NCBI GenBank assembly: GCA_964496075.1 | Contig: CAZBXB010000043.1 | Coordinates: forward strand, 1-5,631 | From: UBA1372 sp964496075 | GTDB taxonomy: Bacteria; Patescibacteriota; Microgenomatia; UBA12405 | DNA: 5,631 nucleotides | Reading direction: 5' to 3' | Shown: one piece after another, positions 1-5,584 of the stretch | Numbering within the stretch: position 1 is the stretch's first letter | How the letters are laid out: each line of letters opens with the position of its first letter | Made by a program: the position numbers and the translations under genes | Notes under the pieces: model-generated | Database searches by the model: none | What the model saw: only the letters and a program-made list of their open reading frames with translations | What the model was told of the DNA's origin: nothing

Positions 1-65
1 AGTCCCGGCATCTGTGGGAGAGCACCTGCCCATCTATTCGTTAAGAATAAAGAGAAATAGTTTTC
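1..65. other. Non-coding window edge with a GC-rich block, possible tail of a structural RNA
   Basis: Bases 1-30 contain 20 G or C, while bases 31-60 contain 8, so a sharp compositional boundary lies near position 32. In an AT-rich genome such GC-rich patches are often structural RNAs. The block holds GGGAGAGCACCTGCC at 16-30, which resembles the D-loop to anticodon-stem stretch of tRNA-Val or tRNA-Ala, and TCCC at 3-6 can pair with GGGA at 16-19. However, the left D-stem strand does not match, and no 3' anticodon-stem strand follows, so it is not an intact tRNA. A 5S rRNA 3' end (a GAGAG motif followed by TGCC) is another weak reading. All three + frames stop by position 80 and none gives a recognisable C-terminus. 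The nature of this block is unresolved. Confidence 0.3.
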
Positions 66-1469
66 TTATTGATTGGTAGGTGCGATTTCAATGGCTTTTA
101 AAATTGCGGCTAATTCATATTTTTTTTCTTCATCTAACTTTTGAATCAAACTCTCTTCAAAACCTTTCACCTTATTATCTCCCACAATTCTATTAGTTAG
201 GCTCATGGCAATATAATCACTATCAAGTCCGTGTGGCAGGTTAAAAGCACTTAACCTATGAGTTAGATGAGGCCTAATTTCGGATGAGGCCGTAGTTGAG
301 GCTTCACGCGGTATTTGTCTTAATACTTTTTCAAATTCAATTTCACTATCTGTTACTTCATACATCCACCGCCACAAACTTGGTGTCGTTGGTAGGGGAC
401 CGTAATAGTAATTACTCTTAACCGACCACATTAGTAACCAAACAGCGCTCATCACCAAAACAAGCTTTGATAATAATTTAGATTTCCTAAACACATATCC
501 AATTATCCAAAAAGCCAATATTAAAGATAAAATCAAGCCCACCACCATCCCACTATCATAATGCATCACAATACTTTTCATCTGCGCTTGACGACTCAAA
601 ATATTTATAAGCAAATCTGGACTAGACACAATCATCATCGGTAATCCTAAAAGCGGCAAAAAGCCAAACGGTCTTAAAAGCATATAATAATATTGTCTAG
701 TATCTTTGTTCCAAAACTTCCCCCATAAGTCAGCCATATTGGGTAAATTAATTCCACCGGACACATTATTGTCAGCCACACTAAACCAATCCCAGGCCCA
801 ATGTCTGCCGGATGTAGAAAACAGTGGCATTATCACAAACACCAGCAAAGCAAACACCATAAAGCCAGATAAAAAACTCATCAATCCATTCTTTTTGTCA
901 CTAAAAAAGAAAACCAATACTCCCATCATTGACACTAACAAGGGTATTTGTTCTTTTGTCAGCATGGCCAAAATTACAAAAATCCAATACTGTCTCCACT
1001 TTTTTACCATAGCAAAATAAACTGCAAATAATAAGAAAGTCATTGCCATTGACACCCCATGAAAATCATACATATTTGTCCACTGTAGTCCCGGATTGAG
1101 TAAATAAACTAACGATAAAACAGCTGCCAACCATTCTTTTTTTAGTACTTTCTTTGAAATTAAATATACAGCCACACCACCCAAGCCGACCACTACCGAC
1201 TGTAACACCAAAAGCATTCGAACATCATTCCATATCAAAAAAAACGGAGCCAGTAAAACCAAAATAAAATCAGAATGAAACTGTAATCTTGATACTTGCT
1301 CATCTATCCCTGATACCGAAAAAGCTTTATTTGAAAAAATCGTTGTCCAAGCCGCCTGATCCATATTGGCCAGATCAAAACTACTATAAAAAGCATTATG
1401 TCTCCTTATAGATAAAAACGAAAAAGTGACAGCATATACAACACACATTAAAAAAACCAGTCTTCGCAT
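66..1469 (-). CDS. DUF2079 family polytopic membrane protein (GT-C-like)
   Basis: A 467-residue integral membrane protein matching DUF2079. Family hallmarks are visible in order: FDLANMDQAAW at 31-41 just after the first membrane helix, FH at 64-65, YDFH at 134-137, and TKEQ at 171-174 where the family usually has a KED-like motif. Many hydrophobic helices fill roughly residues 4-350. A soluble C-terminal part carries PHLTHR at 400-405, matching the conserved PHLS-R element of the family. DUF2079 proteins resemble GT-C glycosyltransferases in architecture, so use of a lipid-linked sugar at the outer membrane face is plausible, but no activity is established. The ATG is preceded by TAAAAT and AGGT (see the promoter entry). 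The gene lies 13 nt after the toxin remnant and is last in the leftward run. The length is ordinary for the family, and the gene looks intact. Confidence 0.85.
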   Translation of the reverse strand: MRRLVFLMCVVYAVTFSFLSIRRHNAFYSSFDLANMDQAAWTTIFSNKAFSVSGIDEQVSRLQFHSDFILVLLAPFFLIWNDVRMLLVLQSVVVGLGGVAVYLISKKVLKKEWLAAVLSLVYLLNPGLQWTNMYDFHGVSMAMTFLLFAVYFAMVKKWRQYWIFVILAMLTKEQIPLLVSMMGVLVFFFSDKKNGLMSFLSGFMVFALLVFVIMPLFSTSGRHWAWDWFSVADNNVSGGINLPNMADLWGKFWNKDTRQYYYMLLRPFGFLPLLGLPMMIVSSPDLLINILSRQAQMKSIVMHYDSGMVVGLILSLILAFWIIGYVFRKSKLLSKLVLVMSAVWLLMWSVKSNYYYGPLPTTPSLWRWMYEVTDSEIEFEKVLRQIPREASTTASSEIRPHLTHRLSAFNLPHGLDSDYIAMSLTNRIVGDNKVKGFEESLIQKLDEEKKYELAAILKAIEIAPTNQ

Positions 1470-1474
1470 TACCT

Positions 1475-1480
1475 ATTTTA
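1475..1480 (-). promoter_or_regulatory. Candidate -10 element before the DUF2079 gene
   Basis: TAAAAT, five of six matches to TATAAT, reads toward the DUF2079 ATG and ends 5 nt before it. The intervening AGGTA could alternatively act as a weak Shine-Dalgarno sequence. Transcription starting 6-7 nt after the hexamer would begin at or within the start codon. Because the region is AT-rich, chance is a real alternative; the weight comes from the same spacing being seen at three other gene starts in this window. No good -35 was found. Confidence 0.35.
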
Positions 1481-1482
1481 AA

Positions 1483-1821
1483 CTAATTTAAAACAAAGTC
1501 TTTGACTACCTTAACCAAACACTTCTTTATATCCTCTTTATCAAATTTTTCCTGGCCTCCGTCATATTCAATAGAGAAATCGTTTATATCGTCAAAATAA
1601 CATAACTGCTCTAAAAAAAGTTTTTTACTAAATAAAGATCCATATCTTTTTTTTGACATTTTCAGTAAATCTTCTAAGCCAACTTTTCTGCTTTTCAACA
1701 AAAAATATACATCAAAATAATCTCTCCAAACACCTCGCCTTCCAATTGCATATGCTTTTGCAGTTGCTAAATCTCTGATATCAAAAATCTCAGTATAAAG
1801 TTTTAACATATCCTGATTCAT
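1483..1821 (-). pseudogene. AbiEii/AbiGii-type nucleotidyltransferase toxin, C-terminal remnant
   Basis: The 112-residue product (from the ATG at 1821; a TTG at 1824 would add one residue) matches the C-terminal half of the AbiEii/AbiGii toxin family. Signature parts are DLATAKAYAIGRR at 17-29 and WRDYFDVYFLLK at 32-43, which contain the conserved Lys (K22) and Asp (D34, D37), followed by a helical region with FLEQL and a KEDIKK-like tail. Family members are usually about 200-300 residues and begin with a nucleotidyltransferase core carrying a GG-T-AL-type motif and an Asp-rich motif. Neither is present, and a stop codon lies just upstream in this frame. The upstream frame belongs to the putative antitoxin and does not encode the missing part. 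A deletion that removed roughly the first 90-100 codons is the simplest explanation. The remnant is probably catalytically dead, although it could still be translated, since it overlaps the upstream gene by 32 nt. Confidence 0.7.
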
Positions 1822-2080
1822 CAACTTTTATATTATCCAAGCCTAAAATTATATTTTTGGCAAAATTTAAAGCAGATCTGGTATATAAATTCATCGGACT
1901 GCCTAGAAAGCCATCTCTTAATTCTTTTTTATCATATTCATCAATAAGCCAATAAATATCATCCATTGTTCCATATGCTAAAACCTTGTGGATTATCATC
2001 GTTTTGTCTCTCTCTACATCAACATTTTGCAAATCACTTGACCACAACTTTGCCTGTAACCTTCTTGGTAATTTACCCAT
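1790..2080 (-). CDS. Small putative antitoxin (DUF6922-like)
   Basis: A 96-residue soluble protein without membrane segments. Residues 4-46 show the pattern LP-RLQ-LW, D-QNVD, D25, then IIHKVLAYG (29-37) and IYWLI (42-46), which resembles the short DUF6922-type proteins common beside AbiEii-like toxins in Patescibacteria and Bacteroidota. The family assignment is from memory of the pattern and is moderate. The C-terminal part, LYTRSALNFAKNIILGL followed by a YVKTLY end, looks like a natural ending of such proteins rather than out-of-frame noise. It begins 18 nt after the stop of the flippase-like gene, has its own extended -10 immediately upstream, and overlaps the toxin remnant by about 32 nt, an arrangement typical of toxin-antitoxin pairs. 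An antitoxin role is inferred from context. With the toxin truncated, this gene may be maintained by chance or retain another function. Confidence 0.6.
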   Translation of the reverse strand: MGKLPRRLQAKLWSSDLQNVDVERDKTMIIHKVLAYGTMDDIYWLIDEYDKKELRDGFLGSPMNLYTRSALNFAKNIILGLDNIKVDESGYVKTLY

Positions 2081-2085
2081 AAAAA

Positions 2086-2094
2086 ATTATATCA
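2086..2094 (-). promoter_or_regulatory. Perfect extended -10 promoter (TGATATAAT) for the antitoxin-toxin pair
   Basis: On the minus strand the 18-nt gap between the flippase-like gene and the putative antitoxin contains TGATATAAT, an exact match to the extended -10 consensus TGnTATAAT. It ends 5 nt (all T) before the ATG at 2080, and no Shine-Dalgarno sequence fits between. The expected start of transcription is at or next to the ATG, so the message would be leaderless. Extended -10 promoters can work without a good -35, and none is obvious here. This would give the pair its own transcription start inside the leftward gene run. Confidence 0.6.
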
Positions 2095-2098
2095 TATC

Positions 2099-3019
2099 TC
2101 AAAACAAAGTTAACACTCCACCAATTAACGAAAACACTACTCCTAGTACTCCCGCAAAAGCAGATGATGCCAATATTAATTCATTTGAAACTGCAAATTT
2201 TGAAAAGAAATACACAAACAATCCTTCTCTGGCACCAAAACCAGCCACTGATATAGGTAAAATCAAGATTAGATTAATTACCGGCATTATTATCATTGTG
2301 GCCATTAGAGAAATTCCTGTATCAAAAGCCACGAACGCCAACCAACCGGTAAATGACCACAGAGGAGCCGTCAACAGGGAAATCATAAAAGACTTAAATA
2401 GTCGTTTTTTTTCACTCTTGGTTAGAATCTCTGCCATTTCAATAATCTTGCCAGGTATTTTCAATTTACTAAAGATCTTTTCAAAATCAAACAAAAACAC
2501 ACAAACATAAAAGGTTAATACTCCTATAAACAATCCCAAAAATATCCAAAAGATATACAATGAAAAGTCCAATTTAATTATCATCCCCACTATCATTGAC
2601 ACAAAGGCCACAATCACAAAAGCGGTAAAGCCGATTATTCTATCCAACAACACAGAGCTGGCCAGTTTCATCTTGCTTAACTCCGGATACCTTTTCATCA
2701 ACGGCAACCATTTAACTAAATCTCCCCCCATCGATGATGATAAAAATAAAGAATAAAATCTACCAATCAAAGACGCTTTACAAAAGAACAAGATATCTTT
2801 TATTGTAATTTTCGGTAGAAGCAGTAACGACCATCTGACAGAAATCACCAATGTTGAAAATAAGGTAAGGAAAAAAGACACCAGTACAAACCACAAAGGT
2901 GCCCTAGTCATGCTAATAAACAAGTTGGCCACGTCAATCTTCCTAAACACAATCACCAACAGCCCCGCCGACACAATTACTTGACCATATTTTACTAATT
3001 TTTTCTTGTTCACAACCAT
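2099..3019 (-). CDS. Lysylphosphatidylglycerol synthase TM-domain (flippase-like) membrane protein
   Basis: A 306-residue membrane protein of the LPG_synthase_TM family (also called flippase-like domain or UPF0104/AglD-like). About seven to eight hydrophobic segments run from residue 11 to the C-terminus. Family marks are the SSSMGGDLVKW stretch at 94-104 (GGD at 98-100), LLDRIIG at 124-130 with the invariant-type Asp-Arg pair (126-127), and PISVAGFGAREG at 255-266, which matches the family's P-G-G-RE element. There is no catalytic aminoacyl-transferase domain, so lysine transfer to lipid is not expected. Stand-alone members often sit in glycan loci and are suspected to handle or translocate lipid-linked substrates; that is inference here. 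The ATG at 3019 is the first gene of the leftward run and lies 16 bp from the divergent glycosyltransferase ATG. No Shine-Dalgarno sequence precedes it. Confidence 0.85.
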   Translation of the reverse strand: MVVNKKKLVKYGQVIVSAGLLVIVFRKIDVANLFISMTRAPLWFVLVSFFLTLFSTLVISVRWSLLLLPKITIKDILFFCKASLIGRFYSLFLSSSMGGDLVKWLPLMKRYPELSKMKLASSVLLDRIIGFTAFVIVAFVSMIVGMIIKLDFSLYIFWIFLGLFIGVLTFYVCVFLFDFEKIFSKLKIPGKIIEMAEILTKSEKKRLFKSFMISLLTAPLWSFTGWLAFVAFDTGISLMATMIIMPVINLILILPISVAGFGAREGLFVYFFSKFAVSNELILASSAFAGVLGVVFSLIGGVLTLF

Positions 3020-3023
3020 ATTC

Positions 3024-3029
3024 TATAAT
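3024..3029 (+). promoter_or_regulatory. Perfect -10 (TATAAT) for the glycosyltransferase operon
   Basis: TATAAT matches the sigma-70 type -10 consensus exactly and ends 6 nt before the ATG at 3036. Transcription starting 7 nt downstream would begin on the A of that ATG. The -35 position at 17-bp spacing (3001-3006, TTTTCT) is weak. There is no Shine-Dalgarno sequence between the hexamer and the ATG. The element overlaps the oppositely oriented -10 of the neighbouring gene almost completely. Confidence 0.55.
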
Positions 3030-3030
3030 A
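3025..3030 (-). promoter_or_regulatory. Candidate -10 for the flippase-like gene
   Basis: Reading leftward, TATTAT (five of six matches to TATAAT) ends 5 nt before the ATG at 3019. A second, overlapping TATTAT at 3028-3033 is an alternative 3 bp further out. The whole divergent gap is only 16 bp, so any promoter for this gene has its -35 region inside the opposite gene. No Shine-Dalgarno sequence fits, which favours a leaderless transcript. Confidence 0.4.
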
Positions 3031-3035
3031 ATACA

Positions 3036-4211
3036 ATGAACATTTTGTTTATTTCTCATATCTGGCCACCAGCTATCGATGGCGGATCCCAAATAATATA
3101 CCAAAGTCAAATTGGTCTTAAAAAGCTAGGCTACAATACCTTGGTATTAACTACAAATTGCTCTTCAACTGACGATTTTATTAAACCAAGTTCAAGCCCA
3201 ATCAATATTCGCTCCAACTCAATCATCAGACTACCCGTCTTTAAAACCAAACTATTTGTCTATCTTAAGAAAATTTTTAAATTAAATTTTTTTAGGATAT
3301 TGGCCACTGGCCCCATATTTAAACCTCTGTCTTTCATAAAAGCTGTTATTAAAATAATCAAGTTTCAACCTAATCTAATCATTGCCGGACCATTTCCCAC
3401 CAATATTTCTATTTACGCACTCATCTTAAAAAAACTTACCGGTAGCAAACTTCTAATCTTGCCTTGCTTCCACCAAGACGATCACTCTTTTCAAAACCCG
3501 ATTCTGTTAAATCATCTCAAAAATTCAGATTATATTTGGACCTTGACCCATCACGAAGCCAAATATCTAAAAAATAAACTAAAAAATACTAACGCAAATA
3601 TATTTACCCTTTATCCTGGTATTCCCGATACTTTTCCGCTCCTAACTTTTAAACCAAAATCAAAAGAAGCAAAACTTCTTTTTCTGGGTAATTTTTCGGC
3701 CCACAAAAGAATAGAACTACTGCTATCTGCCTTTTGCCAAGTTAACTCCAAACATCCCCAATCTACTCTCACTATTGCAGGTCAAAAAACTCTTTATTAC
3801 CCAAATATTCAAAAATATTTAAAATCTCTACCTAAAATAGTCAGAAAAAATATCAATCTAGTTTCCAAAAAATACAATCAAACTCAGCTTAAAAAATATT
3901 TAGACAGATCAAGCATACTAATAAATCCGTCTATCCATGAAAGCTTTGGTCTAGTATTTTTGGAAGCAGCTAGTAGGGGAGTACCCGTTATTGGTTCGGA
4001 TATCCCACCAGTAGCTGAGATAATCAACCAATCTCAAGCCGGACTAATTTTTCAAAAAGATAATCAAGAAGACTTGGTTCAAAAAATTCAAACTATTGTC
4101 AACAACCCCAACCTAGCCAGCAAATTTTCCCAAAATGGCATAAAATTTAGTCAACATCACACTTGGACTAAAACTATATATAAATTAAATCAATATGTTC
4201 TTAAAAATTAG
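3036..4211 (+). CDS. Family 4 glycosyltransferase (GT-B fold)
   Basis: A 391-residue retaining glycosyltransferase of the GT4 type, probably cytoplasmic and using a nucleotide-sugar donor. The N-terminal acceptor domain begins with the MNILFISHIWPP strand and a GG loop (16-17). A YPGIP element takes the place of the usual PNGID at the interdomain link. The C-terminal donor domain starts at KLLFLGNF (213-220) with K224-R225, and ends in the family's EX7E motif, E302 to E310 in HESFGLVFLE, followed by ASRGVPVIGSDIPPVAEII. The length is normal for GT4. A TTG at 3006 would add ten residues, but it lies inside the divergent gene; the ATG at 3036 fits both the family N-terminus and the -10 element. 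The sugar and acceptor cannot be told from the sequence. It leads the rightward operon and overlaps the DUF192 gene by 17 nt, consistent with coupled translation. Confidence 0.9.
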   Translation: MNILFISHIWPPAIDGGSQIIYQSQIGLKKLGYNTLVLTTNCSSTDDFIKPSSSPINIRSNSIIRLPVFKTKLFVYLKKIFKLNFFRILATGPIFKPLSFIKAVIKIIKFQPNLIIAGPFPTNISIYALILKKLTGSKLLILPCFHQDDHSFQNPILLNHLKNSDYIWTLTHHEAKYLKNKLKNTNANIFTLYPGIPDTFPLLTFKPKSKEAKLLFLGNFSAHKRIELLLSAFCQVNSKHPQSTLTIAGQKTLYYPNIQKYLKSLPKIVRKNINLVSKKYNQTQLKKYLDRSSILINPSIHESFGLVFLEAASRGVPVIGSDIPPVAEIINQSQAGLIFQKDNQEDLVQKIQTIVNNPNLASKFSQNGIKFSQHHTWTKTIYKLNQYVLKN

Positions 4212-4635
4212 TTTAATTCTAATCATTGTTATCTGTGTAGTTTTACTGGTAAAACCCACAAAACAACAATCTACACCTACTATTGATATTACTATTAAAG
4301 ACAAAACCCTTTCTTTAGAAATAGCCAAGTCAGCTATCCAAAAGAGCAGGGGACTATCAAACAGAAACAGTCTTTGCCCCAACTGTGGCATGATTTTTGT
4401 CTACCGAATTGAATCCATTTACCCTTTTTGGATGAAAAATACTCTAATTCCTCTTGATATCATTTGGGTAAACAAACAGGGAACAGTGGTTGATATTATC
4501 CAAGGCAAACCAAATGATTTATCTATTCTGACACCAAAATCTAAAGCTTTATATATAATTGAGCTAAACTTAGATACATCTAATAATTTAAATCTAAAAA
4601 TAGGTGATCAAATCCAAATCCCACAAAATCTCTAA
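4195..4635 (+). CDS. Membrane-anchored DUF192 protein
   Basis: A 146-residue protein: a single hydrophobic segment at 3-19 (uncleaved anchor or signal peptide) followed by a DUF192 domain from about residue 31 to the end. Domain marks are SRGLSNR at 51-57, GMIFVY at 65-70, FWMKNTLIPLDIIW at 78-91, then a GTVVDI strand and an IELN element near the C-terminus. DUF192 is a small beta-rich domain of unknown function, usually exported. C14 lies in the hydrophobic segment but lacks a convincing lipobox. A CxxC pair, C61 and C64, directly precedes the GM motif and could form a disulfide or bind metal outside the membrane. The start overlaps the GT4 gene by 17 nt without a Shine-Dalgarno sequence, so translation is probably coupled. 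Its role among glycosyltransferases is unknown. Confidence 0.85.
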   Translation: MFLKISLILIIVICVVLLVKPTKQQSTPTIDITIKDKTLSLEIAKSAIQKSRGLSNRNSLCPNCGMIFVYRIESIYPFWMKNTLIPLDIIWVNKQGTVVDIIQGKPNDLSILTPKSKALYIIELNLDTSNNLNLKIGDQIQIPQNL

Positions 4636-5584
4636 ACCAAGTTTCTCTATAATTATTCCCAACCTAAACGGACAGCTTTATTTATCTACTTGTCTAAATT
4701 CACTTTTAACCTCTCTTAAAACTGCTCACATAAAAAACTTTGAAATTATTTTAGTTGACAATGCTTCCATAGACAAATCAATTAACTTATTCTCCCGTCT
4801 CACCCAAGCTCATACATCTTCAATTATTTTAAACAAAAAAAATCATGGCTTTGCCCAAGCAGTCAATCAAGGCGCTCTCAAAGCCAAATATAAATATATT
4901 GTCGTTTGTAATAACGACATCAAACTTCACAAGGACTGGTTTAAGCATATTCAAAAAAATATACAACTAAGACCAAATTATTCAACTTACTTTGGCCTGG
5001 TTTTAAATCAAGACGGCACTAAAATTGAAAGCACCGGTCTTAAATATTATTGGAGAGGTAAAGCCAAAAACATTGGCAATAAACTTCCTTTCAGGGTCGA
5101 CAACAAACCAAACCCCATTATTAGTAAAAAACCCAAAACGATATGGGGTGCCTCAGCTTCTTTGGTTGTTTACCAAAAGAATATTTTTAAAAAAGTCGGC
5201 GGTTTTGATCAAGATTTTTTTGCTTATGAAGAAGATGTTGACCTGGCTCTTCGACTAAACCATCTTGGTCACAAAACTCTTTTTATTCCCAATTCAATCT
5301 CATATCACATTGGTGGGGCTACCAGTTCAAAAATGGGTAACTTTAGAAACATTATGGATGCTAAAAACTGGATCTATATTATTATCAAAAATTATTCCCT
5401 AGGCCAATTTATAAAATATCTTCCCAGAATTATTGAAGAAAGACTTAGAAACCTATCCGGTCTTATCAAACAAACCATCAAAATTTATGGCTTTGATTCC
5501 ATCTGGATCTTACCAATCAGCCTTATTAAAACCTACGGTCAAGTTTTGTTAAACTTACCCAAGATGATTTCCAAAAGACTATGA
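4604..5584 (+). CDS. Family 2 glycosyltransferase, rhamnosyltransferase (WbbL)-like
   Basis: A 326-residue GT-A fold enzyme that would transfer a sugar from a nucleotide donor onto a growing surface glycan on the cytoplasmic side. Visible motifs in order are FSIIIPNLNG at 14-23, VDNAS at 51-55, VCNND ending in D105 (the usual NND variant of the metal-binding DXD in this subgroup), a WGAS stretch and VGGFD, the FFAYEEDVDLALRL block with E210-D211 as the likely catalytic-base region, and YHIGG around H235. The C-terminal helices with a KNW-IKNY pattern are typical of the subgroup. The start is a GTG: no ATG lies in frame before the conserved core, and starting there leaves a plausible 12-residue basic lead. 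It overlaps the DUF192 gene by 32 nt, and its TGA overlaps the next ATG as ATGA. Rhamnose is the commonest donor for relatives, but specificity here is unknown. Confidence 0.88.
   Translation: MIKSKSHKISKPSFSIIIPNLNGQLYLSTCLNSLLTSLKTAHIKNFEIILVDNASIDKSINLFSRLTQAHTSSIILNKKNHGFAQAVNQGALKAKYKYIVVCNNDIKLHKDWFKHIQKNIQLRPNYSTYFGLVLNQDGTKIESTGLKYYWRGKAKNIGNKLPFRVDNKPNPIISKKPKTIWGASASLVVYQKNIFKKVGGFDQDFFAYEEDVDLALRLNHLGHKTLFIPNSISYHIGGATSSKMGNFRNIMDAKNWIYIIIKNYSLGQFIKYLPRIIEERLRNLSGLIKQTIKIYGFDSIWILPISLIKTYGQVLLNLPKMISKRL

Noticed and set aside
1..32. An intact tRNA gene at the window edge
   Set aside because: The D-stem left strand is mismatched, position 33 would be C and not T, and no 3' anticodon-stem strand or T-arm follows.
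35..49. Small inverted repeat TATTC-gttaa-GAATA as a terminator for the leftward run
   Set aside because: The stem is only 5 bp and mostly A-T, and no T-tract follows in either direction.
706..1020. Open + strand frame of 104 codons
   Set aside because: It lies entirely antisense to the well-supported DUF2079 gene, has no recognisable motif, and its composition is what the reverse of a hydrophobic gene gives.
1986..2510. Open + strand frame of 174 codons
   Set aside because: It is antisense to the flippase-like gene and the putative antitoxin, both with family motifs; the product is low-complexity Asn/Ile/Pro-rich with no domain signature.
3006..3035. Ten-codon upstream extension of the GT4 gene from a TTG
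   Set aside because: It overlaps the start of the divergent gene and the promoter region, and the GT4 family N-terminus begins at the ATG at 3036.
4185..4391. Open - strand frame of 68 codons
   Set aside because: It is antisense to the DUF192 gene, which has clear domain motifs; no motif or start signal supports it.
4910..4918. Loss of the DXD metal motif in the GT2 enzyme
   Set aside because: NND ending in Asp at this position is a normal variant among rhamnosyltransferase-like GT2 proteins, so it is not evidence of inactivation.
5025..5258. Open + strand frame of 77 codons inside the GT2 gene
   Set aside because: It is an out-of-frame shadow of the GT2 coding sequence, where the conserved glycosyltransferase motifs are in the other frame.
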